From the NCBI GenBank assembly GCA_002049455.2, contig KV919251.1, positions 1 through 39,616 of the forward strand: a stretch of DNA of 39,616 bases, written 5' to 3'. This stretch comes from Porphyra umbilicalis (lineage: Eukaryota; Rhodophyta; Bangiophyceae; Bangiales; Bangiaceae). The position numbers and the translations under genes were made by a program. Shown here piece by piece: positions 10,939 to 20,288 of the stretch (position 1 is its first letter; each line of letters opens with the position of its first letter). The notes below the pieces were generated by a model. It saw only the letters and a program-made list of their open reading frames with translations, had not been told where the DNA came from and did no database searches.

Positions 10939-12320
10939 CAAGACCATTTCCTCCCTGAAGGCCAAGAATCATGGCCTCAGACCGGGACCCAGTGCACAGG
11001 AGTGGCTTGCAATTGTCGCGTTGCTCGTCAGTAACTCTATATATCACAAATGCCACTGCTGGTGGCGCTTGAGTGGAATGTGCAAGAAATATTCGATACG
11101 AATCCATCTGCATACCCACCAGCCCAGGTCTGACGGGGTTTGCATATCAGGTTGTTCCATCCTTCTCAACCAGTGACGTTCAACGACGCTTGAATTTAAC
11201 CAGACCATCTCCACCCTTGGCGTATGGCTGAGGCGTGCCCCGGATCACGCCCACCGCCACCGCGCGCGGTTCCGCCCATTGTTGCGCGCGCCCTGTCTGC
11301 TTGCATCCGATCTACCCACTGACGTACTCGGTGACCAACGTCATGTCGTTGCATGCGGGATCGTCCTCTGCCGCTGCGGCTCGTCCGCCGCTTGCCACGG
11401 CACCGCCGCGGCCAGAGCGGCAAAAATGTGTCCATTTTTTTTTTCTCCGATGGTCCACGGTAGCATGCGCGCTGCCAGACATGCGTGCCCGAGCCACCGC
11501 GCCACCCCATGGACATCCCACCACCCCACCGTCCCCCCAGCAATGCGGAAAACAGCCCCTGTGCGCAGGCGACACCACAACCGCCATGCCACGCCGCCCG
11601 CCCGCCCCCGGCGCCGCGCACCCGCCGCCGTCGCGCCGCCGACCGCGCGCGGGCGGCGGCGGCGCCCCGCCCCGCGCGCACCGCCCGACGGCGACGGCGT
11701 GGCGGCGTCTCGCGGCGGGCGCGGCCGCCGCCGGTGGTGTCCCGCCGCCGCGGCGGCCATGGCGGGCGGCGGGCGCTCCCCCCCCCCCCCCCCCCCCCGC
11801 CCCCGCCCGCCGCCACCGCCACCGCCGCCGCTGCGGCACCGCCCGCGGGTGCGCCCGCGGCCCCGCGGCGGCGGGCGGGGCGCGGCCCGCCGCGCTTGGG
11901 GTGCCCCCTCCCGCCGCGGGCGTCGGCCCGCCGACGCCCGACGGCGGGCGTGGCGGTGGCCCCCCGCGCCCGCCGGCGGTGGGCGCCCGTCGGGGGGGCG
12001 GCCCGCTGCGGCGGCCGCGCGGGTGGCTGCGGTCGGGGGGGGGGTGTGGCAGAGGTCGCCGCCGGGGGGGCTGCCGCGCGCGCGGGCGGGCGCGCCCGGC
12101 GCGACGCGCGGCGCCGTTAAGAGCGGCCGCTGGGGCGCGAAACGACCGACGCTCCCGGTTCCCCATCACACCGCCACCACACCGTCGCAGCAACCTCCGC
12201 CCGCCCTCTCAACCGTTCCCGCCGGTCCGCCGCCAGCCGCCTGCCCCTCCCCCCCCCCCCCCGCCTCCTCCTCACCACCCGCAGCCCGCCTTCCGGCCCC
12301 CCCCCTCCCCCCTCGCCACC
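10939..12320. other. Intergenic, low-GC then very GC-rich
   Basis: 10939-11230 is ordinary low-complexity-free sequence without a gene. 11580-12110 is almost pure G/C with long ORFs in several frames on both strands that encode only Pro/Arg/Ala/Gly. None shows a domain, so none is called. The last 150 bases are C-rich and lead into the start at 12321. Confidence 0.45.
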
Positions 12321-13561
12321 ATGGCCAAGACGCAGACCAAGACGGGGGGCGCCGCCAAGGCCCTCCTCGCCACCGCCGTGACGCTGCTCGCCGCCGCCAC
12401 CGCCGCCGACGCGCGCACCGCGTGCGAGTTCGTGCCCATTCACCGCATCCTCGCGTCGGCGGGGGGCGTGTACAAGCTCGCCGACGGGCGGCAGCTCAAG
12501 GCGCGCAAGGTCAGCGTCGGGGGCTGCTCGACAATGCCCGGCCTGCCGAGTGGCATTGCCTACCCCGACACCAACTCCAACTACACGGTCATGTCGCATG
12601 AGAGCGACGCGTGCATCACTGGGACGGGGCGCGACGGGTCCACCCCGACGTACGCGGGCTTCCAAGCCATCGTCGTCGAGGCCAACGGCTTCAAGTTTTC
12701 CGCCGACCTCGTGCTCGAAGACATTGACGCGCAGCCCGTGGACGACCCGACGCAGGGGTGGCGGGAGACCATGTCGTCGTTGGCCATGGCCGACGGCGCG
12801 GTGGTGCGGCCGTCCATGACGACCAAGCCGGGCTCGCTCGTCGCCATCCAGCCGTTCCGGGTGCCCCGCGCTTCACTCCAGGAGGTTGGCTTCCCGAGCA
12901 GCAACGACCTGCTCATCAGTGGCGCGGCGTACAGCTCGTGGACAGAGACCAAGAGTACGTTGGTGGGGTTTGCTCGAGGGCGTGTCGCCCTCGGCAGTGG
13001 CGGCCGGTGGTGTGTCTAGTGGGCGGTGCGCGCGGTGGAGGTCCCGACTGGTGCCGTTGTCTAACCTGGTGTTTTTACTCTTCAACCCGCTCGTTGTTTC
13101 TCCCCTGGGTTGTTGCTTGCTCCTTGCTCTTGGGTATGGCAGACTGCCCCTTCATGGACGACCCGATGGGCCAGTGCAAAGCGTTTGTCTCGTACCCGGA
13201 CCCCGTCGACCGCCTGCTCATCATCTACGCCATCACCCAAAAGTCGGCCAACGACCCCAACGCGGCGGCCTTCTTCTCCGAGGTGACCCTCGCGTGCGGC
13301 TGCCAGTGCGCGGAGAAGCCCGGCGCGTCAGAGATGACCGTCCCCGTCGACGGGTCTGCGGGCACCTGCAAGACGGTGCCGAGCAAGAGCCCGGCGTACC
13401 GCTGCGACTTTATGGGCAAATTTTGGTGCGAGACGGCCGAGACGACCCGGTGGGAGATGACGGGCCGCGGCGGCGCGTGCGCGCGCGTGCCGAGCATCAT
13501 CCAGAAGCCCGTGTCGTCGTACACGCCCGACTCCAAGTTTGGCAAGCTCCCCGAGCCGTAA
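12321..13561 (+). CDS. Secreted Cys-rich protein, two exons
   Basis: Exon 1 is 12321-12954, a GT-AG intron occupies 12955-13142 (188 nt; donor GTACGT, acceptor TATGGCAG), and exon 2 is 13143-13561. The exons join within a codon and keep frame, giving 350 residues. The ATG at 12321 has a CCACCATGG context. The N-terminus has a basic start and an Ala/Leu core (AKALLATAVTLLAAATAADA), a convincing secretory signal with cleavage near residue 31. The mature part contains many cysteines, concentrated in exon 2 (for example LACGCQCAEK and KFWCETAE), and one NYT glycosylation sequon in exon 1. This suggests a disulfide-bonded extracellular or cell-wall protein. I do not recognise a family. Reading exon 1 on without splicing ends at 13019, within the intron. 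Confidence 0.8.
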
Positions 13562-13693
13562 GCGGCCGTGGCGACATGGCCCGTCGGCTACGCCGGCCGG
13601 TCACCCGAGCAGTGTCCTTTTGTATAGTTTCTTTTTTGTGTCGCCCATCATGTGCCCGACGTTGGTTCCGTTCTTTTTTTGGTTGAACATGGT

Positions 13694-13835
13694 GGCACCC
13701 GCAAAGGCCCGCTCGCCCTGCAGTCATGTTGGACCTCTGTGGGAGACCGCTTGGCTGGATATAGACATGGGGGCGGGGCGGCGGGACCAACGACCAGCCG
13801 GCGTGTACGGCCTTGGCCATGGAAAACAGGCATGG
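13694..13835. mobile_element. Inverted-repeat element D, copy 2 (downstream of the secreted-protein gene)
   Basis: It is the reverse-orientation counterpart of 10303-10420, plus a 29-base block (GCACCCGCAAAGGCCCGCTC...) that also occurs inverted at 10909-10938. It begins about 130 bases after a stop codon, as copy 1 begins about 110 bases after the LysRS stop. A short similar block (GAATCGGCCTTTGCGGGGTC, ~13915) also recurs near 10490. Confidence 0.75.
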
Positions 13836-13969
13836 CACGCCCTATGGGAACAGATGCAGGATGCAGCCGTTCTCCCAAAAATCCCGCACTCCAACAGTTG
13901 CAAAAGAGTTCCGAATCGGCCTTTGCGGGGTCGTGGAAGTGCGACAGTGGCCACGGCCGTCGTCCTCAA

Positions 13970-14464
13970 GCGACGGGCGTCACAGTAGCCGTCGTCGAAG
14001 TTACCGACGGCCTGACGATGCCCGAGGGGGGGAGCGCCCCTGGGAAATCGCCGGCCGCGACGGGCAAGGCTGGGTTGCGGGGGCGTCGGCGGTGCGCCGC
14101 CACCGTGCCGACCCCCGCGGGGGCCGGGGCTGGCGGTGACCCGGTGATGGTCGCCGCCGCGCCCCCATTCCCCCCCGCCACCTACCGCGGGGCGGGCGGG
14201 TGACTCGACGCCCCCCCCCACACCCTCCCCACCCGCCCCGCGGCGGCCTGGGCGGGCACACTCGTCGACGTACACGTTGCATCGTTGGCGCTCTCCCCGG
14301 ATGGCACCGCTGCTGACCGGCGGCTCCTGGGCGCCGTCACTGCCGCGCTGGCGTCGTGCGAGGCGGCGGCGGGGGTGGCAGTGCTTGCGTCGCACGTTAT
14401 CGACGGCGCCGTGGGAGGGAAAGGGGGGGACGAGCGGTACGAGGTCAAAGAGCTGCTGTTTTGA
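13970..14464 (+). pseudogene. Orphan coding segment, unknown protein (no intact start)
   Basis: The frame ending at the stop 14462-14464 is clearly coding-like for its last ~75 residues (AGTLVDVHVASLALSPDGTA, ending YEVKELLF). The same frame is also coding-like at 13970-14195 (VTVAVVEVTDGL). A TGA at 14201-14203 and a C run at 14211-14219 lie between the two parts. No ATG with good context is left, and element D copy 2 sits just upstream. It could be a gene with two sequence errors, a gene with an unseen intron, or a gene truncated by the repeat. I do not recognise the family. Confidence 0.4.
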
Positions 14465-14868
14465 GGGAGCGGGGGGGGCGAGGGGGGTGTGCCGACGATT
14501 GGCGCGGGGGTGGTGTGAGCGGACGCAGAGGATGGGTGCTTTACGGGGGTGGAGGGGTGAAGCTGGCGGGGCGGGGCGTGCTTGGGGTACCGCGCGCCCC
14601 GCTGTCTCGTCGATGCACTCAGAGGCTGGGGTCGGGCGGTCGGTGGCACCCTTTCTTTTTTCACCCCGTCTGCGTGTTTTGCTTGCTTGGCGCCGCCAAC
14701 GTTGGGGCGCCGCCTGCCGCTCGGTCGGTTGGGCGTCCTCGACCGGTCATCAAAAAACCGTTGCTCGCGGTGGCAGTGTCAGTTGTTGCGGAAAACATGC
14801 GTCGCGCGCGTCTCCGCCGCGAGCGGTCGAGATGGTTGTCGTCGCTGCCATCACTTCTATCCGTCTGA
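14465..14868. other. Intergenic
   Basis: It is GC-rich, falling toward average composition at the right. No gene or repeat was recognised. The TGA at 14866-14868 abuts the left end of element E1. Confidence 0.4.
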
Positions 14869-14923
14869 GGCCCTTTCTCAGCAGTTCCTTCGTTCATGTG
14901 ACGCTTCGTGTGGCGAGCTCTCA

Positions 14924-15865
14924 GGCCTGTTCTCAGTCGCGCTTCGTGTGACGGAACGCCAGATGTACCGCGATTCTATTGGTCGAGAAGCGAAACACAG
15001 GGCTACAAGGCGCCACATTGTACGCCACATGAAGCAACCTACGTAAACGTTTCGCGTAGGTTGCTTCATGTGACCACATGTGGCGGCCGCCGCGGTCTCG
15101 CAATGCATTTCGAAACGGCTGTCACTTGCTGCGCAATTATGTGTGGATCGCACAAGAAATCCAAGGCTGTCAGTCACCCGCCAATTCAACTCTGACGCTT
15201 CGCGACAAGACGCAAGCAGCGCCAGCATGCGTTGGTCCGAGCCACCCGTGCCAGGCACACCAACGGGTCCCAGCACCCCGCTCGTAGCGGCCACCCCCGC
15301 TCTTGGCGGTCATCTCCGCTCATCCCCCCCCCAACGCATTTCGCGCCCGCCCTGGCCGGCCGCAGCGTTCAAGATGCCACTCCTTCTTGTTCCAGCACGT
15401 GTGAGTCGCGGTGGTTCATAGCCGCGGACATTTTGTGACTTTATTGGTGCGGTGAACGAGATGCGAGACCCTGAAGGCCCTGGGATGCACCGGGTCGCTC
15501 GCCAGTCGAGTAGAAAGCTGTCCCCGGAGCAAGGAGCTTCACAAAATTTCGCTCCCCCCATCTCACATCAGCTACCACTCGCGCGCTCCTTGTCGCACAT
15601 CCCTTTTTTCCCCCAGCCCGTCTTCCTACTTCTCCCTCCTGCGTCGCTTCCTCCACTCCTCAAGCACGGCGCACGCTTGGAACTGCCTGTGTGAACCCGC
15701 ATCAATCCGATCGTAGCTCAAGAGAACCATTAGAATTGATTTGGACTTGTACATGTGTTTATAAAGTCACCTCAAAAGTGTCGTTCGTATCTGCGTGCAG
15801 CATTCTCACTTCGCTGCGCCGTCACATGAATGTGGCGTCACACGAAGCGCGAGTGAGAACGGGCC
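14924..15865. mobile_element. Hairpin element E2, nested in E1, TCA target duplication
   Basis: The ends are GGCCTGTTCTCAGTCGCGCT on the left and, inverted, GGCCCGTTCTCACTCGCGCT on the right. They match over ~31 bp. TCA flanks both sides (14921-14923 and 15866-15868). A 3-bp TNA-like duplication and GGCC-type ends resemble PIF/Harbinger elements; that class is inference. A perfect 18-bp hairpin lies ~100 bases inside the left end. No transposase was seen. Confidence 0.8.
15026..15072. repeat. Perfect 18-bp hairpin in E2
   Basis: The arms CACATGAAGCAACCTACG (15026-15043) and its exact complement (15055-15072) flank an 11-base loop. The arm core CACATGAAGCAAC also forms the E1 hairpin and resembles the GTGTGAC/CACACGAAG motif of the termini. 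Confidence 0.9.
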
Positions 15866-15943
15866 TCAGCTTAGAAAGTTCGCAGTGGGTTGTCCCTTCG
15901 TGTGACAGTGTGAGGCGGAATTTTTTCGATGAATTTAACGTAA

Positions 15944-16611
15944 GTGATTGTCGGTCAAAGGGCTGACTTCGAGCGCTCGGTTGCTGGGCTCAGCACGGGC
16001 GCACACCAATGGCGTAAAACACCGTGGCTCAACATATGCCATGAGGGCGACGCCTTCGTCGCCCTCCCCTCGTTGCCGGCGCCTCGTTGCCGAGCCAGAC
16101 AGCCTGAAATTGAACCCTTGGCGCCACGTTCGCCGAACCAGGATAGCCTCCCTGGATGGTCCATGCAGCAGGCTATGCACAGCCTGGGAAGAACTCCATT
16201 CGGGGGCGCAGCTTGGGCCCACCATGATACCCGCAGCGTACGCTCGTATCGCGCTGCGGGCGTACTGAGGAATCCTCGAATTTGTGCTGTCGTACAGAAA
16301 CGGCGACGGAGAGGCGGCCATCTGCCACAGGGCAGCGTAGGGGCCCAGCTGGTCATTCGGACAAGGCTGGGGGGCGTGGGGCGTCGCCGCCGAAGGGGGA
16401 AGACGTGGCCCGACTCGACTGTGGCGTCGCTTTCGGCTGCAGCCAGCAGGAGCCGACGGACTCGAATGTCCATCACAGCAGTCGATTTGGAATTGGTCGT
16501 TTCCAAATTCGCACTTGAAACGGTTCCACAAGACCAGCACGCCGCAAGGTCGATGTGATCACATGAAGCAACGTCGGAAAGTTCTTTTCCGACGTTGCTT
16601 CGTGTGATCAC
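15944..16611. other. Overlapping ORFs inside E1, no family recognised
   Basis: Frames of about 200 residues are open on both strands (15944-16558 plus; 16540-15935 and 16611-15955 minus). The minus frames begin with Arg/Leu/Ala-rich sequence loosely reminiscent of a Harbinger transposase N-terminus, but no catalytic motif is visible. I do not call a gene. Confidence 0.25.
16556..16610. repeat. 25-bp hairpin in E1
   Basis: The arms at 16556-16580 and 16586-16610 pair over 25 positions with a single G-T mismatch around a 5-base loop. The core CACATGAAGCAAC is shared with the E2 hairpin. TGATCACATG repeats follow it. Confidence 0.9.
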
Positions 16612-16805
16612 ATGTGATCACATTGTTTCGCGTTGCAGCCAATAGCTGGCCGCCCCACATCGTCACGTGAACCGTCACACGAACCAAGCCGCAGCTAAGA
16701 AAGGGCCCGACCCCAGTTCATTCCCCTAAGCCGTCATGGACAAACTTGTCTACGACGGCTAAGAAAACAATAACGGTACTGCTGGATCGTGACCATTCAA
16801 AATTG

Positions 16806-16828
16806 TACTATATATTATTTTATATACC
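16806..16828 (+). promoter_or_regulatory. TATA-like AT-rich block upstream of tRNA-Asp
   Basis: TATATATTATTTTATATA lies ~25-45 bases upstream of the tRNA 5' end, in an otherwise GC-rich genome. Upstream TATA elements assist RNA polymerase III at tRNA genes in several eukaryotes. The role here is inference. Confidence 0.5.
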
Positions 16829-16851
16829 GCTCTCTCCCACATATCTGATAC

Positions 16852-16950
16852 TCTTCCATAGTATAGTGGTCTACTCGTCTCCGCTAACGGCGACATCCAG
16901 TATGCCCGCCTGTCACGCGGGAGACCCGGGTTCAATTCCCGGTGGGAGAG
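16852..16950 (+). tRNA. tRNA-Asp(GTC) with D-loop intron
   Basis: The anticodon arm CCCGC-CTGTCAC-GCGGG (16905-16921) carries anticodon GTC. The T arm CCGGG-TTCAATT-CCCGG is at 16926-16942. The acceptor TCTTCCA (16852-16858) pairs with TGGGAGA (16943-16949) with one T-G wobble, and the discriminator is G16950, as expected for tRNA-Asp. The A box TAGTATAGTGG (16859-16869) and B box GGTTCAATTCC are intact. The D-loop is interrupted by ~27 nt (about 16872-16898). Its removal gives AGTGGTCAGTAT, a normal 72-nt tRNA-Asp. The insert can fold as GTC-CCG...CGG-GAC. A TTTT run at ~16962 could terminate polymerase III. A second 5' acceptor half, TCTCCCA, lies at 16833-16839. Confidence 0.88.
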
Positions 16951-17910
16951 GAATTCGTCGCTTTTGCGCGCAGACAGCCCACTTTGGCGGTGTCGGGGGG
17001 CGAGGCGACGTCCCCGCCACCCTTGCGCTTCTTTTGGTGCGCGGCGGGGGCATGGGGGTGGAGATCAGGGCGGTGGGGGGCGTTTGGGGCCGGTGGCGGG
17101 GGAGGACGCCGCTTCGCGCGCGGGCACGCCGGGGCGGCGGCGGCGCGGGACTTTTTGGATGGATCGGGGACGGGGGGCATCGAGACACTTCGTTTGTGCG
17201 GTTGAAGGGGGCGTGTGAGAGCAAGCCCAGAGGTGCCCGCCAACGTCATAGTATAGCGTTTTCGACTGGGTTCGTGCCGCCTTGTGAGTGGCCCCTCCAA
17301 ATTATAGAGCGGCCGATAGTTGGTGTGTTCCAGCGGTTCGGGCGCCAGAGTATAACCAATCCCATGCGTAATCTACTGGCAGAGCGCCCGCTGCAGCTGT
17401 GTCCCCTTCAGTACCCCTCCCTCCTCTATTCGCAGATCGCCCCCCCGCCCTGCCCCCCCCCACAGGAGCTGTAGGGCGTATTTCGGGGGCCCTGGCCATC
17501 ACGTCCTCCAGGAACTATGATGGCGTTCAGCGTCATCCCCCCCCCCCGACCCTCGTCCAGCTGAAACAAACTGAGCTTGACGACGAAGAAGCAGACGAAT
17601 TAGATCGCTTCTCTCTCTGTGTGGAGCACAGTGGCGGTGACTAGCAAAAAGACGGCAGCTTTTGAATCCTGCTTGCTGCACAGTGCTGCTGGGAGACGGG
17701 AATGCATGGTCGCTGGCTTCGAAAGCGACGTCGCAGCTGAACGTGTCTTGTGGTCATTGGTCAGACGTTTGAAAGAAACGACCAGGCCACTTCGAAGTGT
17801 CACCTGTCCTCATATTCGAAATGACCTTTCGATTTTCAGCCGCATATTTTCGCCATACTGCTCCGCCAAACGTTGGGATTGCGTAGATCGCAGCCTGCGA
17901 ATCGCAGCCA
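16951..17910. other. Intergenic between tRNA and transposon terminus
   Basis: No supported gene. A frame ending at 17644 has a short acidic, coding-like tail (LVQLKQTELDDEEADELDRF), possibly an exon remnant. I see no start or domain. Confidence 0.35.
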
Positions 17911-18572
17911 TATTGCTGTCTTCCCAATTTTGTCCGATCAGATCGAAGTCAAGAGGGGGTGGATCAACTACGGCTTTCCGAAAGGTGTAAAATTCCGGTG
18001 AAAGAACTCGCTCGTATGCTGACCTGTCCCAATTAAAGGCTGCTTGAATCATCTTCAGCGGCAGATCTTGCTCTACTTTCGTCGTTATGGACACAGTCGT
18101 TGCGCATTTAAGCACACCTGTCCTTTTGAAATCCACTCCAGGACGCCCGAACGCCAGCCAACTCCTCACCTAGGTGCCGTGGCTGCATACTTGCCATTCG
18201 TCCGTGGGTCCGAGTTGCACACAAAGCGGGCGATGGGCCAAAGCGGGCGTCTTCTGAAGCAACATGTCGGGCCAACAGGGGGTAGGCCAGAAAATTGTCC
18301 AATGGCACCAGCGAATGCGAGGCAACCAGACAGATCTAAGCAATGTGCGGCTGTTCTCGGGCAGGGAGGCCCCGCCTTTGCAGTTTTATCTTCATGGTGC
18401 ATCACGCCATCGCGCATGCGTGCCATCCCGCGACGCACTCTCGCTCTGGTCATATGTGGCCCTTGCTCTCAGCTTTTCCATTGCTCCTCCTCCTGCCTTT
18501 TGGTTTCCCTGTCGCCTCCTGTGTCGGCACTGTGCTCCCCTGTTGCCCACTATTCCCCTTTTCCTCTTTCCA

Positions 18573-19583
18573 ATGAAGTCGGCTGAGACGCGGCGGCACC
18601 TCATTCGAATGGTGCTCGTGGAGGGCACAACCGTGGCTGCGGCGTCCCGGTCTTTGGGTTTGTCTGTGCGGTCGGTGTCGCGGTACCTGGGCTGCTTTCG
18701 CGATACAGGCGGCGAGCTTCACTACGCGCCAAACCGGTGGAATCATCATGCTGATAACGTCTGTGACGACCCTTGGTTGTGTGCTGCCGTTCTGACGGCC
18801 TTCGATGAGCAGCCAGAGCTCTTCCTCGACGAGATGACCGAAGCGGTCAATTACCAGGCGGAGGAGGTGGGGGCGGACGCGAAGGTGTCGGCTGTTCCGG
18901 TCGGACGAATCCTCGCCAGGAATGGACTCACCCCCAAGGTTATTGAGCGTGCGTTCTTGACTCGCAAAGAAGAGCAGCGAGCTATATGGGTGCAGGTGCA
19001 GTGGCGTATTCCTATGCGCTGCCGCGTTTACGTCGATGAGGCCCATCGAGTGGGCCGGGCGGTGGAGCGGCGCTGGGCGTGGTCTTTGCGTGACGCGCGT
19101 GCTGAGTGCTACGTCGAGGCGAGACCCGGAGTGCGCACGAGCTTTTTCGTTGCTATGGCCGATGACCAGGTTCTAGACTGGATGGTGACGCGTCCTCCTC
19201 CTGGTCAGACAGCTGTCGACATTTTCGTCTTTGTGACCAATTTTTTGCTACCTCGTATGCGTTCTGTAGAAGAGGGGCTGGCGTGGGAAGACCAGCCCGA
19301 CAGGTGTGTTTTGGTGCTGGACAATGCTCGTATTCACGATGAGGTTTCTCTTGAGGTGCTGAGGGACGCTGGGGTGTTTGTTCTCTCCTTGCCTCCGTAC
19401 TCTCCTGACTTCAATCCCATAGAGGATTTATTTTCTGTTGGGGGCAGCTGGCTGCGGCGGCGTTCTTCACCGGCTCAGTTCAATGTGTGGCCGATGCTCA
19501 CAATCGACACGATGATCCTCTACTTCACAGGACAGATGCGCCGAGGGTTCGTTGAAGCAGCGGTACGGCGCTACCGGCTGTAA
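18573..19583 (+). CDS. IS630/Tc1-mariner-like DDE transposase
   Basis: The 336-residue product starts at the ATG at 18573. The N-terminus is a helix-turn-helix (TTVAAASRSLGLSVRSVSRY, residues 19-38). The RNase H-like catalytic core has YVDEAH (D155), VLVLDNARIH (D250) and PPYSPDFNPIED (E284), with 33 residues between the second Asp and the Glu, close to the DD34E spacing of the family. It would cut and rejoin element ends at TA sites. The frame is intact and the GC content is lower than in the host genes. An upstream in-frame ATG at 18264 would add 103 residues without visible domain. The nearby TTGCTGTC terminus at 17911 suggests which ends it recognises. A weak CGATGGGCCA match at ~18231 and, inverted, ~19613 is an alternative terminus. 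Confidence 0.88.
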   Translation: MKSAETRRHLIRMVLVEGTTVAAASRSLGLSVRSVSRYLGCFRDTGGELHYAPNRWNHHADNVCDDPWLCAAVLTAFDEQPELFLDEMTEAVNYQAEEVGADAKVSAVPVGRILARNGLTPKVIERAFLTRKEEQRAIWVQVQWRIPMRCRVYVDEAHRVGRAVERRWAWSLRDARAECYVEARPGVRTSFFVAMADDQVLDWMVTRPPPGQTAVDIFVFVTNFLLPRMRSVEEGLAWEDQPDRCVLVLDNARIHDEVSLEVLRDAGVFVLSLPPYSPDFNPIEDLFSVGGSWLRRRSSPAQFNVWPMLTIDTMILYFTGQMRRGFVEAAVRRYRL

Positions 19584-19841
19584 GTTCCCTGAACGATAAA
19601 CCGCGCCCTAGCTGGCCCATCGTGTCAACGACAATACCACCTGACGATTCGAACAACGGGACCGTCAACCCGCCGCGGTGGCGACCGCACCCGCGCCGCC
19701 ACCAACCGCGCCGCCGCCGCGCACCGCCATTCCCCCCCCCCCGCCGCCGCCGCCAGCGCTCGCCGCCGCTGCTGCCGCGTGCCGCCGCCACCGCGCCGCC
19801 GTCGCCGCGCCACCAAAAACAGCGGCGGCGGCAGGAGGCGG

Positions 19842-19996
19842 CGATGGACGCGACGGGGGCGGCGGCGCCGCCGCCGCCGATCGTGTCTTCCGACGCCGCC
19901 GCGGGGGTCGTGAACCCCCCCGCGGCGGCGTCCGCACCCGCGCCGCTACCCTTCGCGCAGCGGAGGGAGGATCCGTGTCAAATTCGCGGGATCGCT
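19842..19996 (+). other. Possible 5' gene fragment (MDATGAAAPPPP...)
   Basis: From the ATG at 19842 a GC-rich, host-like frame runs ~45 residues (Ala/Pro-rich, then FAQRREDPC) into a 14-base G run at 19999-20012. Beyond that the same frame overlaps transposon-type sequence. It may be a truncated or captured gene start. No domain. Confidence 0.25.
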
Positions 19997-20288
19997 GAAC
20001 GGGGGGGGGGGGGGGGTTCTTACGCACCTGTGGAAATTGCCCGGAACGGTGCGTCCAGGAGTATGCTGCCGGCTGGCTCGGTGCTTGCTTCTGTTTCGGC
20101 TGTCTCAGTGTGGCAAAAAGGCAAGCAGACATCAATTTACAGGGTGGGTCATTCAGCGTGTCACAGCGAGAGGTTCGACGCGCTCGACTTGGAGTCGAGG
20201 TCCTTGAAGAATCGACACATGTCTTCGTCACCCGCGCGCATCTCAACGATGAACTGCTTCCTCGATGCAATGACCGCAGGCACAGTCA

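Larger units (their letters stand above)
14869..16707. mobile_element. Hairpin element E1 (outer, GGCCC termini)
   Basis: The left end GGCCCTTTCTCAGCAGTTCC matches the inverted right end GGCCCTTTCTTAGCTGCGGC. Both continue with the motif TTCGTGTGACG (or TTCATGTGACG). Element E2 and one TCA copy account for 945 of its 1839 bases, so E1 alone is ~0.9 kb, the same size as E2 and E3. A near-perfect 25-bp stem-loop lies ~100 bases from its right end. The flanks are TGA (left) and CGA (right), so its own target duplication is not clean. Its interior has overlapping ORFs on both strands but no recognisable transposase. Confidence 0.7.

Noticed and set aside
11235..12320. In-frame upstream extension of the secreted protein
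   Set aside because: It would bury the signal peptide behind ~360 Pro/Arg-rich residues; the ATG at 12321 has the right context and an N-terminal signal sequence follows.
16913..17224. Minus-strand ORF ending PPGIEPGSPA
   Set aside because: That peptide is the antisense translation of the tRNA-Asp 3' half, a classic spurious ORF.
18229..19622. CGATGGGCCA inverted match as the transposase element's own TIR
   Set aside because: Only about ten bases match clearly and no TA flanks are present; the TTGCTGTC terminus at 17911 is a stronger candidate.
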